Shown one piece after another: positions 17,825 to 25,290 of a DNA stretch of 64,000 nt. This DNA comes from CAWEQW01 sp963811365 (lineage in GTDB: Bacteria > Actinomycetota > Actinomycetes > Propionibacteriales > Nocardioidaceae), in NCBI GenBank assembly GCA_963811365.1, contig CAWEQW010000001.1:1-64000 (forward strand), in the 5' to 3' direction. The translations under genes and the position numbers were made by a program. Within the stretch, counting starts at the first letter, position 1; the number at the start of each line of letters is the position of its first letter. The notes below the pieces were generated by a model, which saw only the letters and a list, made by a program, of their open reading frames with translations, searched no databases and was not told the origin of the DNA.

Positions 17825-18596
17825 CTAGCGGCTGCGACGGGACGCGAAGGAAACGACTTCTTCGGCGCTGAGGTTGCGTTCCACCAGCGACTGGGCGGCC
17901 AGCCCGAGTTTGAGGTTGTTGCTGCGGGCGAAGGTGCGCAGGGTCGCGAAGGCGCTGCCCATATCCATCCTGCCGTACTCGGCCAGGACACCCTTGGCCT
18001 GCTCGATGACGATGCGGGAGTTGAGTGCTGTCTGAAGTTGCTCGGCCAGAAGCGAGGATCGGTCGATGAAGCGCTGCTGGAGGATGCCGATGGTGGCCAC
18101 GTCGGTCAGCGCGCGGGCCAGCCGTTGGTCTGCCGAGTCAGCGACGCCCCAGGGTCGCTGAACAGGTTGAGCGCCCCGATCGTCTCCTCGCGCAGCCGCA
18201 TCGGCACCGCGTGCACCGAGCCGAACCCGACACTGAGTGCGGTCTCGGCGAAATGGGGCCAGGCGGTGTGGGCGGTGAGGTCATCGGCGGTCACGGGCGC
18301 ACCGGTGTGGGAGGCCTCGACGCAGGGGCCGCCCTCGGTGCTTTGCAGCTGGAAGAGCTCCACGAGGCGGGTGGCCTCGTTGGTGGCAGCCATCAGATGA
18401 AGGTCGCCGCGCTGGTCGAGCAGCATCAGACCTGCGTGGGAGACGCCCAGGAGGTCGACGAGATGTGGACCAGGCGATCCAGCAGGTCGACGACGTCGTA
18501 GTCGTCGACCAGCGTGTCGGCAAGCGTCACGAAGCTTCGCGCGAGCAGACCCTCCCGCTCCGCACTCCGCTCCTGCCCCTGGCGGTTGTCTTTCAT
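17825..18596 (-). pseudogene. GAF-ANTAR regulator with two frameshifts
   Basis: From ATG 18596 the frame starts MKDNRQGQERSAEREG and LARSFVTLADTLVDDYDVV. After a shift near 18470 a GAF domain follows (HLVDLLGVSHAGLMLLDQ, GGPCVEASHTGAPVTADDL, VGFGSVHAVPMRLREETIG). A second shift near 18135 leads to a full ANTAR domain (SRIVIEQAKGVLAEYGRMDM) ending at 17825. GAF-ANTAR proteins sense small signals and bind dihairpin RNA to control transcription antitermination. The stop of the gene upstream overlaps this ATG (ATGA), so the two form an operon. Both shifts could be sequencing error, but the partner gene is also damaged. Confidence 0.78.
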
Positions 18597-19262
18597 CGTC
18601 CCGCCCTCCGTGAACCGCCTCCGCGCGGATGATCGACGTCGTTGGCCAACAGGTCAACGGGCACACCCTCGGCGTAGGCGGTGGCGCGCAGCCGGCATGG
18701 GCGCCTCCTCGATGCTCGTCCGACCTGCTCCATCACCATCCCGGCGGCCCGATGCACTCCATGTGGTCCAACGATCCTTGTCGAGCCCGCTGCCGACGGT
18801 GCCTTCCATATCGAGCAGCGCCGCAGCGATCGTGTCGCACCGTCGTCAGAGTCCCAGGTCGACCTCCTCGCGGCGCAACGGTCCCGGGGACATCGATACA
18901 GGTCGACCGCGCCCAGCGCGATCGCGCCCATGCGCACCGGGAAGGCGAACACAGCACGAATGTCGAAGTCGAACGGCCTCGGCCAAGAAGACCGGCCACC
19001 GGCTCTGCACTCCACTGCTGGGCCCGTCCAGGTCGGGCACCAGCACCGGGGACCCCGAGGCAGACGCGTCCACGCACGGACCCTCCCCGAGCGTGAACTG
19101 CAGACGCTCCATCGCTGCGGCGGTGTCGTCGGAGCCGAACAGCGGCTGACGTTGCCCGGTTCCGGCCAGCAGCGACATCCCACCCCCGTCCACCGCCACC
19201 GCATCGATACAGGCCATCAGCAGTTCCTCGATCCGGGTACCGGTCACACCGTCACCCGTCAC
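18593..19262 (-). pseudogene. Second GAF-ANTAR regulator, multiply frameshifted
   Basis: The first segment, from 19262, reads MTGDGVTGTRIEELLMACID, then LQFTLGEGPCVDASASGSP and PDLDGPSSGVQSRWPVFLAE, a GAF domain. After a shift near 18975 a second frame gives FDFDIRAVFAFPVRMGAIA and LGAVDLYR. A further shift gives an ANTAR-like tail (VHRAAGMVMEQVG, then LRATAYAEGVPVDLLANDV). At least three shifts are needed. It lies directly upstream of the other GAF-ANTAR gene with an ATGA overlap, so the pair was once a coupled two-gene operon. No intact protein can be made from the sequence as given. Confidence 0.72.
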
Positions 19263-19358
19263 TTCCTCACCGAACCTCTCCCCGAGGCCCCGTCGGCCCC
19301 GCCGCGCCGCCCGGCGGCGTCAATGCCGAGCCAGCGTCGCCCCAGGCGATGTGCGAGG

Positions 19359-19505
19359 TCACTCCCAGCCCGAGTAGTGATTCTCGCCGCCCTCACCGGG
19401 CGCGTGAACCTGGCCATCCAAACCATGCGACAGCGGCTTGTTCCGCGACCGCCACTCGAAGTACGCGAAGACGATGATGACAAGGGCGACGACTAGCCAG
19501 ACCAT
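19359..19505 (-). CDS. Small single-pass membrane protein, 48 residues
   Basis: This short gene starts at ATG 19505 with a ribosome site GGAGG about 7 bases upstream and ends with TGA at 19359. The 48-residue product has one N-terminal membrane helix (VWLVVALVIIVFAYFEW), a basic stop-transfer RSRNK, and a hydrophilic tail (HAPGEGGENHYSGWE). The signals and architecture are those of a genuine small membrane protein. I recognise no family. It lies about 100 bp upstream of the damaged GAF-ANTAR pair on the same strand and could belong to their transcript. Confidence 0.6.
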   Translation of the reverse strand: MVWLVVALVIIVFAYFEWRSRNKPLSHGLDGQVHAPGEGGENHYSGWE

Positions 19506-19538
19506 GACAGGCCTCCGGTCCGTAATCTCCTCACTGTG

Positions 19539-19715
19539 TCACTTGGCGACTCGGCTGAACACCCCTGTCAGTACGTCGGCCACGCGAGTCATCTCGCCGG
19601 TGGTGGGCAATCTGAAGCTCACGACGTACGGCGCGAGGGGTCCAGGTGGCTTAGATAAGACCTCGATCGTGGCCGACAGCTTGTGCGGATCGACCCCGAT
19701 GACGACCTGCTCCAT
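19539..19715 (-). pseudogene. IS110-family transposase fragment
   Basis: The first 20 or so codons from ATG 19715 (MEQVVIGVDPHKLSATIEV) are the characteristic N-terminus of IS110-family DEDD transposases, including the first catalytic Asp. The similarity then ends abruptly. The rest of the frame (FRLPTTGEMTRVADVLTGVF) is unrelated and looks like the tail of another gene joined by deletion. No other IS110 parts are visible nearby. Confidence 0.72.
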
Positions 19716-19973
19716 GCGCCTTGCTCCTGCCTGCGCTCGCACCAAAAGGGACGGCGTGGTGGGCAGTGCTGCTACGAGCAGGGCAGTCCCCTCTGGCGCC
19801 ACGCCTCGTCAACGGCGCCCGGCGGGCTGCAAACCGAAAGTGAGCCACACCGAGACCTGGGAGGCAGCCCAGAAGAGAGAGACAACCCGTCGGGCGCCTG
19901 AGATCGAGTCTGGCCGGACACCGATCCTGCAGGACGTCTCTGATAGCCCAGATTGACTACCAGCGACGCCAGG

Positions 19974-20342
19974 TCACTCGACGATCTTCCAGTAGGAGTC
20001 CTTACGAGCGATGCGACCATCCGGAGCCAGGTCGAAGAGGTCGCAGCCACGCACGGTCACGTGCTCGCCCGAGACGCTCGTCCCGGTCAGCAGCCACTTG
20101 GAGACGGCATGGTCACCACAGAGCCAGTGCTCGTCGTCGGCGTAATGGACGTCCGGCAGCCCCTTGAACCGTTGGGCGAGTCCCTCGCGCACCGCAGCCC
20201 GACCTCGGTAGCGGGTGCCCCAAGGCTCGGGCCCACGAGGCATCTCGAGCACACAGTCATCGCTGAAGAAGCTCATCACTCGGTCGAGGTCGTGAGCGTT
20301 GAACGCCACCACCAGGTCCTTCAGTGTCTGCGTCTGGGACAT
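19974..20342 (-). CDS. SnoaL-like (NTF2-fold) protein
   Basis: This 122-residue protein has the NTF2/SnoaL-like fold. It starts with a helix (TLKDLVVAFNAHDLDRVMSF), then the conserved FFSDDCVLEMPRGPEPWG and RYRGRAAVREGLAQRF, and closes with the curved sheet (DLFDLAPDGRIARKDSYWK). Family members include polyketide cyclases, delta-isomerases and many stress or catabolic proteins of unknown substrate, so no reaction is assigned. ATG 20342 is preferred because it starts right before the first helix; an upstream in-frame ATG at 20384 would add a low-complexity extension. It appears intact, unlike most neighbours. Confidence 0.8.
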   Translation of the reverse strand: MSQTQTLKDLVVAFNAHDLDRVMSFFSDDCVLEMPRGPEPWGTRYRGRAAVREGLAQRFKGLPDVHYADDEHWLCGDHAVSKWLLTGTSVSGEHVTVRGCDLFDLAPDGRIARKDSYWKIVE

Positions 20343-20486
20343 GCGCACGATTCTGGCACTCCCTCTGCCGCGGCCGGTACTCACAAGCAGCCGACACGGC
20401 CGGACGCCGCCCAGCCAGCTGTGGTTGGGGCAAGGCCGGCAGTTGGCTGTGAGCTGAACCGAACGACGCCACCGCGGGGATCATCG

Positions 20487-20891
20487 TCAGCAACGGCCCA
20501 AGAGGGTCTCCCCTGCCATGTGGAGGTCGCGGAAGAGGTTGTTAGCGGTGACGTGGTGCTCGTCCCGTTCGTTCGACAGCGCAACGAGCGGGCCGGTGTC
20601 GTCGGCGTCGCCGCCGGTCATGCGTGACACAGCAGCCGCGTCGGTGCCGTCGAGATCGCCGAGCGCAGCGTTGATCGCGGCGGTCCGGGACTCGCTGGCG
20701 CGGCTGCCTCGACGGTGGTGGTCAGTATTCGTTCCCCGGTCTTCCGGAAGGTCTGAGCCCTCCACGATCCCGAAGAACTCCGGCGCCCAGCCCTTGTTCG
20801 CCCAGCCCTTGTTCGCCCAGCCCTTGTTCGCCGGGCGTGCCGGTCGACGACGCACGTCAGCAAGGACGACGGCAACCTGATCTTCCGGCAA
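20487..20891 (-). CDS. Mosaic open frame with pentapeptide tandem repeat
   Basis: This frame has no good start: it would use TTG 20891, and it stays open upstream into the HEPN remnant. Its first part (PEDQVAVVLADVRRR, PEFFGIVEGSDLPED) resembles the C-terminal region of small antitoxin-like proteins that usually end in DELPEDQ and PPAFFG motifs. Between these two motifs lie three copies of ANKGW, produced by a 15-bp tandem repeat. The second half (ALGDLDGTDAAAVSRMTGG, ANNLFRDLHMAGETLL) looks like the tail of an unrelated gene. It is probably a fusion of remnants; whether it is expressed is unknown. Confidence 0.35.
   Translation of the reverse strand: MPEDQVAVVLADVRRRPARPANKGWANKGWANKGWAPEFFGIVEGSDLPEDRGTNTDHHRRGSRASESRTAAINAALGDLDGTDAAAVSRMTGGDADDTGPLVALSNERDEHHVTANNLFRDLHMAGETLLGRC
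20791..20835. repeat. 15-bp tandem repeat, three copies
   Basis: The unit CCCTTGTTCGCCCAG occurs at 20791-20805 and 20806-20820, with a third copy (13 of 15 bases) at 20821-20835. In the minus-strand frame it encodes a repeated Asn-Lys-Gly-Trp-Ala unit. The length is a multiple of three, so expansion keeps the frame. Confidence 0.85.
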
Positions 20892-20892
20892 C

Positions 20893-20964
20893 TCATCGAC
20901 CAGGCCGTCGTGCCTCGACCAGGACCGTTGCCTGCTGGACGCGGGTGAGCGGAGTCAGCGCCAC
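20893..20964 (-). pseudogene. HEPN gene 5' stub (copy B)
   Basis: Overlapping the stop of the nucleotidyltransferase, GTG 20964 opens a 23-codon frame (VALTPLTRVQQATVL, VEARR) that matches the start of HEPN copies A and C, with two residues deleted. It then ends at a stop created by a junction with unrelated sequence. The toxin-like partner is therefore lost. Confidence 0.7.
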
Positions 20965-21539
20965 GGCAGCTCCCCGATCACGGCGACCGCCGGGCCGCTG
21001 CGCACGTTGTCCAGGAGCCCGGAGGGCGCGGCGAACTCCTCAGAGGTCAGGATCGTCGAGTTCACGGGACGGCGCACCGCGGCCTCGACTCGGGTGCACG
21101 CCTCGTAGACCGCGTCCACGTCGGGCTCACCGAGCACCATGACATCGATATCGTGCGGCGCAGGGCCGGCATCCCCGAGCATCCGCGCGGCGATGGAGCC
21201 GTAGAGGAACGCCGACTCGATCCCGTCGATGCGGGCAAGCTCCTCGGCCAGGACCACCACCGGGCCGTTGGCGACCGTGAGGATCTCGCGCAAGGGGCCC
21301 ACCAGCGGGCTCTCGTCGTTGGCGCGGACCAGCCGTGTGCGGCCGACCAGTCGCTCACTCAGGATGCCGGCGTCCAGCAAGCGCGCGACCTCGCGATGCA
21401 CGGTCGGGTAGGCCAGGCCGGCCCGCTCGGCCAGGTCGGTGACGCTCCGCTCGTCACCGGTGAGCAACAAGGTCGAGAGCAGGCGCGCCTGACCGTCCGA
21501 CCGGAAGACCGGAGCGAGGAGCGGCGCCTCAGTTCTCAT
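20955..21539 (-). CDS. HTH-nucleotidyltransferase, MNT-type antitoxin (copy B)
   Basis: This 194-residue protein joins a winged-helix DNA-binding domain (about 15-72, with TDLAERAGLAYPTVHREVARL) to a minimal nucleotidyltransferase (about 85-170). The NTase motif is GS-x14-DxD (Gly114-Ser115, Asp130, Asp132) followed by VMVLGEPD. Such MNT proteins pair with HEPN RNases; the MNT acts as antitoxin, in known cases by nucleotidylating the toxin, and here may also repress the operon. It differs from copy C at 14 of 194 residues by my count. ATG 21539 gives the same length as copy C, and homology between the two loci stops just upstream of it. The partner HEPN gene is reduced to a stub. Confidence 0.82.
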   Translation of the reverse strand: MRTEAPLLAPVFRSDGQARLLSTLLLTGDERSVTDLAERAGLAYPTVHREVARLLDAGILSERLVGRTRLVRANDESPLVGPLREILTVANGPVVVLAEELARIDGIESAFLYGSIAARMLGDAGPAPHDIDVMVLGEPDVDAVYEACTRVEAAVRRPVNSTILTSEEFAAPSGLLDNVRSGPAVAVIGELPWR

Positions 21540-21729
21540 ATGATTGAGGTTATCCGGCTCTTCCCAGAACCCCCAGGCCACCTCCGAAGGGACCAGCGAA
21601 CCCGGGCGCTCCCCCTCCGGAACGCGCCAGGAGGGCGAGGAGATAGGGGTCAACTCGGTCGGCCTACTCGCCGGAAGCCGAGCGGCCCCGGAGTGAGTCT
21701 GGTGGTCAGCCGAACCCCAGGGCGTGCGG

Positions 21730-22602
21730 CTAGCGACTGGTGGTCGCGTCGTCTTCGATGGGGACAGCGGATCCACTGATCAGGGCTGCCCGGTCGAGCA
21801 GCTCGACCTCGATGCGGCTGGGGCGCCCCATCTCGACGCCCTGGGTGATGACGAAGGTGTCGCCTGTGGCTGCGCGGCCGTGTGCGCGCAGGTAGCCGGC
21901 GAAGGCTGCGGCGGCGGCACCGGTGGCGGGGTCCTCGACGACGCCGCCCCAGGGGAAGGGGTCTCTCGCTCGCCAGGCCCCGGGGCCAGTCGAGGCCACC
22001 AGTTGCACCGTCACCCAGTCGTGGGCGCGGCAGAGCCGTTGGACTGCATCGAAGTCGTAGGACAGGGTGGCGAGCCTGTGCAGGTCGCGGGCGACCAAAA
22101 CCGGGTGGTGGTTTCCGCCGAAGCCGACGGCCGGCGGCAGGTCGGGGTCGAGGTCGTGGGCGGACCATCCCAGCGCCGCCAGCAGCTCGGCGAGCAGCTC
22201 CTCGGCCAGAGGGAAGCAGTCGACGGCGGGGCTGCGCAACGCCCCGACTGCCCGGTCGCCTTTGAGGCCGGCGGTGATCTCGATCGGACCGACCTTGGTC
22301 TGCAGGGTGTAGGTGCCGGCGCCGGCGAGCTGGCCGATGGCCACCGCGGTGGCGATCGTTGCGTGGCCGCAGAAGTCGACTTCGCCCTCCGGCGCAAAGT
22401 AGCGGATGGGGATCGCACCTGCGCCGTCGCCTTCGATGGGTCCGGTCACGAACGCGGTCTCGCTGTAGCCGACCTCGGCGGCAACCCGCTGCATGTCCCG
22501 CTCCGTCAGGTGCGAGGCGTCGAGCACCACGCCCGCCGGGTTGCCACCGGCTGGGTCATCACTGAACGCCGCGTAGCGCTGGACCTCAATGTGCGTGGTC
22601 AT
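21730..22602 (-). CDS. PhzF-family isomerase
   Basis: This 290-residue protein is of the PhzF family, which has a diaminopimelate-epimerase-like two-lobed fold. Diagnostic motifs are present: FSDDPAGGNPAGVV at the N-terminus, the catalytic Glu48 in VGYSETAFV, GEVDFCGHATIA near 75-85, and DPATGAAAAAFAGYL near 225. Known members isomerise trans-2,3-dihydro-3-hydroxyanthranilate or act on other small acids, but most have no assigned substrate. No phenazine genes are nearby, so a phenazine role is not suggested. ATG 22602 follows an AGAGGA site and overlaps the 3' end of the Lrp gene by 17 bases, so the two are probably one transcript. A decayed relative lies at 12735-13264. Confidence 0.87.
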   Translation of the reverse strand: MTTHIEVQRYAAFSDDPAGGNPAGVVLDASHLTERDMQRVAAEVGYSETAFVTGPIEGDGAGAIPIRYFAPEGEVDFCGHATIATAVAIGQLAGAGTYTLQTKVGPIEITAGLKGDRAVGALRSPAVDCFPLAEELLAELLAALGWSAHDLDPDLPPAVGFGGNHHPVLVARDLHRLATLSYDFDAVQRLCRAHDWVTVQLVASTGPGAWRARDPFPWGGVVEDPATGAAAAAFAGYLRAHGRAATGDTFVITQGVEMGRPSRIEVELLDRAALISGSAVPIEDDATTSR

Positions 22603-23179
22603 GGGAGTCCTCTGGGAAAGGTCCTGCGGGACCGGCGTCCGCCCGTGAGGCAGGTGGTCGGGCCGTTCGGGTTGCCGGGGCATGTTCGAGCAGCCCGGCG
22701 ACGAAACGCGGCGCCCGGACGGTCTCGACTGCGAGCGTGGTCTCGACCCGCTGGATTCCTGCGATCGGCCAGATGTGCTCGACCAGGAGCTGGCGCAGCT
22801 CGGTCAGGTCAGCGACGCGTGCGCGCACCAGCAGGTCGGTCGAACCGGTGACGATCGAGATCTCCTCGACCCGGTCGATGCCACGCAGCTCGTCGACGAT
22901 CTGCTCGATGTGGCTCGACTTGTCGGTCAAGAGCGAGATGTGGGCCAGCGTCGGCAACCCCAGACGGGCCCAGTCGATGTCCACCGTGAACCCGCGGACC
23001 ACCCCTCGCTCCGACAGCCGAGCGATCCGATCCGCGATCGACGGCCCGGACAGACCAACCGCCGCGCCCAGACTCCTCAGCGAGGTCCGGGCATCGGCAG
23101 CGAGCAACGCGAGCAGCTGCACGTCCACCGCGTCCAAGGACCACGACCCGACCGGTGCCTCCGAAGCAAACCCACTCAT
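22586..23179 (-). CDS. Lrp/AsnC-family transcriptional regulator
   Basis: This 197-residue protein has an N-terminal helix-turn-helix (LDAVDVQLLALLAADARTS, VGLSGPSIADRIARLSERG), then a RAM/AsnC ligand-binding domain (TLAHISLLTDKSSHIEQI, VEEISIVTGSTDLLVRARV). It has an unusual Pro/Ala/His-rich C-terminal tail of about 40 residues overlapping the PhzF start. Lrp-type proteins bind amino acids and form octamers on DNA. It is divergent from the RidA-aldolase pair, with a 106-bp shared intergenic region holding a candidate operator, so it probably controls both directions. ATG 23179 is preferred over the upstream ATG 23224, which would place the start inside the candidate control region. Confidence 0.88.
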   Translation of the reverse strand: MSGFASEAPVGSWSLDAVDVQLLALLAADARTSLRSLGAAVGLSGPSIADRIARLSERGVVRGFTVDIDWARLGLPTLAHISLLTDKSSHIEQIVDELRGIDRVEEISIVTGSTDLLVRARVADLTELRQLLVEHIWPIAGIQRVETTLAVETVRAPRFVAGLLEHAPATRTARPPASRADAGPAGPFPEDSHDHAH

Positions 23180-23196
23180 GATCCCAAACCTTACAT

Positions 23197-23220
23197 CGAA
23201 TGGCGCCAACCCTCCATTCG
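23197..23220. promoter_or_regulatory. Candidate Lrp-type operator
   Basis: A perfect 7-bp inverted repeat (CGAATGG, N10, CCATTCG) lies between the divergent lrp-like and ridA-like genes, 18 bp before the regulator start and 65 bp before the ridA start. Size and spacing suit a dimeric regulator, most simply autoregulation by the Lrp protein. This is inference from position and symmetry. Confidence 0.45.
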
Positions 23221-23285
23221 TCAACGATGTGGTGGGTCACGTGGGCTGTATAGACATCAAATGAAGGCTAGCCTACGATCTGGAC

Positions 23286-23675
23286 ATGACTCGAGACCCT
23301 GTCCACGCACCCGCCGCACCCGCCGCTGTCGGCCCCTACTCCCACGCAGCCCGGCACGGGGAACTGCTCTTCCTCTCCGGACAGGCCCCACTCCACCCAG
23401 AGACCGGGACCGTTGTCGAGAGCGGCATCGAAGCGCAGACCCGTCAGGTGCTCGCCAACCTCGACGCCGTCCTCAGCTCGGCTGGCGCGACGTTCGACGA
23501 CGTGCTCAAGGCAAACATCTACCTCACGAATCTCGACGACTTCCAGGCTGTGAACGCCATCTACGCCGAGCACTTCACCGAGCCCTACCCCGCCCGTACC
23601 ACGATCGGGGTCGCCGGGCTGCCGCTCGGGATCGCAGTCGAGATCGAACTGGTCGCCGGCCTCCCCACCGACTGA
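23286..23675 (+). CDS. ridA: RidA-family enamine/imine deaminase
   Basis: This 129-residue RidA (YjgF/YER057c/UK114) protein hydrolyses reactive 2-aminoacrylate and other imines produced by PLP enzymes. The trimer-forming fold is clear: VGPYSHAARHGELLFLSGQ, then LANLDAVLSSAGATFDDVLK, the substrate-binding Arg104 in PARTTIGV and Glu119 in VEIELVA. It is full length, without a signal peptide. It is transcribed away from the Lrp gene and lies 43 bp before the HpcH-type aldolase. That context suggests a catabolic role on an amino-acid-derived enamine rather than only general damage control. Confidence 0.9.
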   Translation: MTRDPVHAPAAPAAVGPYSHAARHGELLFLSGQAPLHPETGTVVESGIEAQTRQVLANLDAVLSSAGATFDDVLKANIYLTNLDDFQAVNAIYAEHFTEPYPARTTIGVAGLPLGIAVEIELVAGLPTD

Positions 23676-23718
23676 CGCGGCACGGGCCCGCACACCACAA
23701 CAGGAGGACGATCCCGCC

Positions 23719-24471
23719 ATGGTCGAACCCGGCAGCACCGTGACCCAAGACCTCCGGACAACGCTCCAGTCAGCTGCCGCCGGCGAAGGTGAGGGACTAC
23801 GGCGCGGTCTGTGGCTCAGCTACCTGGACCCCTACGGCCTGGAGGTCGCCACCGAGTGCGGCGTCGATTGGGTCGGCGTCGACCTGCAACACGGAAACAT
23901 CGAACCGCACGATCTCCCCGGACTCCTGCGCGTTGCCGAATCCGCCGGACTACCCCTCCTGGCCCGCACGCCCTCCCACGACCCCGCAACACTCGGCCGG
24001 ATCCTGGACGCAGGGGTGAGCGGGGTCATCGTTCCCATGGTGGAGTCCTCCGATCAAGCCCGAGCCCTCGTCTCGGCGTGCCGCACTCCACCGTTCGGTG
24101 CCCGCAGCACCGGCGGGTGTCGATCGACGCTCGGTGTCACCCGAGCGCCCGCCCAACAGCTCGTGCTGCCGATGGTGGAAACCGCAACAAGCCTCGACCA
24201 CGCCGAAGACATCCTCGCCGTCCCCGGAGTCGACGGCGTGTTCTTCGGCCCGTACGACCTCACGATCTCGGCCGGCTACACCACGGCGAGCTCACCTCAG
24301 ACCATCCAGGCACTCCGAGACGTCATCAGTCTCGCCCGCGCAGCCGACAAGATCGCCGGGTTCATGGCCGGGAGACCTGAGCTCCTCGCCGTGGCGTCCG
24401 ACGCCGACCTCGTCGCCGTCGACACCGACGTTTCTGCGCTGCGACTGGGGCTGGCACGAATCTTCGCATAG
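23719..24471 (+). CDS. HpcH/HpaI-family class II aldolase
   Basis: This 250-residue protein has the HpcH/HpaI (2-keto-3-deoxy acid aldolase, citrate-lyase-like) barrel. Visible motifs are VDWVGVDLQHGN with the catalytic His, LARTPSHD with the substrate-binding Arg, LDAGVSGVIVPMVES with a metal-binding Glu, and GVDGVFFGPYDLTISAG with the metal-binding Asp. Members cleave 2-oxo-3-deoxy or 4-hydroxy-2-oxo acids to pyruvate and an aldehyde. The ATG at 23719 follows AGGAGG. It forms an operon with ridA and is probably regulated by the divergent Lrp protein. The middle region (about 120-145) is somewhat shorter than in HpaI, so the exact substrate is open. Confidence 0.87.
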   Translation: MVEPGSTVTQDLRTTLQSAAAGEGEGLRRGLWLSYLDPYGLEVATECGVDWVGVDLQHGNIEPHDLPGLLRVAESAGLPLLARTPSHDPATLGRILDAGVSGVIVPMVESSDQARALVSACRTPPFGARSTGGCRSTLGVTRAPAQQLVLPMVETATSLDHAEDILAVPGVDGVFFGPYDLTISAGYTTASSPQTIQALRDVISLARAADKIAGFMAGRPELLAVASDADLVAVDTDVSALRLGLARIFA

Positions 24472-24973
24472 CAGCTGGCAACCCACCGGCGGTTGTTGGC
24501 GGCCACTCTTCCGCTGCTGTCCTCGACGCGGTCGCTCCGCGCTGCGCCGATAGAAACCGAACACCTCGTGTCCGGCCGTGCCCGCTGGTCATCCGGAAGC
24601 AGCACGCCGCCAGCAGCGCGTCGCTCGGTGTCCGCGGCGAAGGAGCCGCAGAGGATCGCTCACGGTGACCAACCGGTCCCTTTGCGGACCGAGTGCGGAC
24701 TGCGGCCGCCTCATAATCGGCGATGCTCAACGGTGACAAGCGATTCTCAACGAGCCTAAACATTGAAGCGGAACGAAAACCCCTGGTTTCGGGTGTTGAC
24801 GGTCACCGTTGGTTGAGGCCGGAGAACGTGAATTGACCTGCGGAAATGCGCCCGTGGGACGTTGGACGTCGTTGGCGAGCATCGGTCTCGGCCGGACTTC
24901 TTGCGGACTATTTGCGGACCGCTGGACGGTCGGACACCCTCTGCATCTGGTCGAAGGTCAGCGGCCATCGCGG
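24472..24973. other. Gene-less stretch with paired direct repeats
   Basis: No gene or RNA gene is recognisable in these 502 bp. Two pairs of the heptamer TGCGGAC are present, at 24683/24694 and 24902/24913, each pair spaced exactly 11 bp in the same orientation. A short hairpin-like segment (CGAAAACCCCTGGTTTCG) lies near 24775. A minus-strand frame ending FRFNV resembles the tail of YchF by chance only. Confidence 0.5.
24683..24919. promoter_or_regulatory. Two TGCGGAC direct-repeat pairs, 11-bp period
   Basis: TGCGGAC occurs at 24683-24689 and 24694-24700, and again at 24902-24908 and 24913-24919. One-turn direct repeats are the usual form of response-regulator or tandem-HTH binding sites. 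No regulator is identified; this is a pattern-based suggestion. Confidence 0.35.
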
Positions 24974-25290
24974 TCATTCGTCGCGGAGCGCGGCCTCCCA
25001 GTCCTGACCGCCATGGAAGACGCCGAGGATGTTCACCACGAGCTCACCGTAGGACTCGTCGACCTCGTAGGCGATCAGCGTTCGCTTCCTGAAGGTGGTC
25101 GTCCGCATGCCCGGCCGGACGTCGTCGCGTGCTCGGCCAGCGCAAGGGAAGACGAGGATGCCGTCGATGCAATCGAGGATCGCCGAGACGAAGCGCTGCG
25201 CGACATCCGCGACACCTTCTCGGTGATCCAGTCGTCGAGAGCGTTCAGCTGCTGCTGTGCCTCGGGGGTGTAGTTGATTCGGCCCGTCAT
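24974..25290 (-). CDS. ParE/RelE-family toxin (one frameshift)
   Basis: From ATG 25290 the product starts as a ParE-type toxin (RINYTPEAQQQLNALDDWITEK). Near 25220 one G is missing, and family sequence continues in the next frame (VAQRFVSAILDCIDGILVFP, GMRTTTFRKRTLIAYEVDE, VVNILGVFHGGQDWE) to the stop at 24974. Restoring the base gives 105 residues, the normal size. ParE proteins poison DNA gyrase, while RelE relatives cut mRNA; which applies is not clear. The start overlaps the stop of the upstream antitoxin gene by ATGA, the standard layout of such pairs. The shift may be sequencing error or inactivation. Confidence 0.8.

Noticed and set aside
20791..20835. Possible CRISPR-like repeats
   Set aside because: The units are only 15 bp and directly adjacent with no spacers, so this is a simple tandem repeat.
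21730..22602. Phenazine biosynthesis role for the PhzF protein
   Set aside because: No other phenazine genes are present, and most PhzF-family proteins are not phenazine enzymes.
24650..24830. tRNA-like segment (CCTCATAATCGG) and a tail resembling the YchF C-terminus (FRFNV)
   Set aside because: No acceptor stem or T-arm could be folded around the anticodon-like loop, and the YchF likeness is only five residues in an otherwise random frame.
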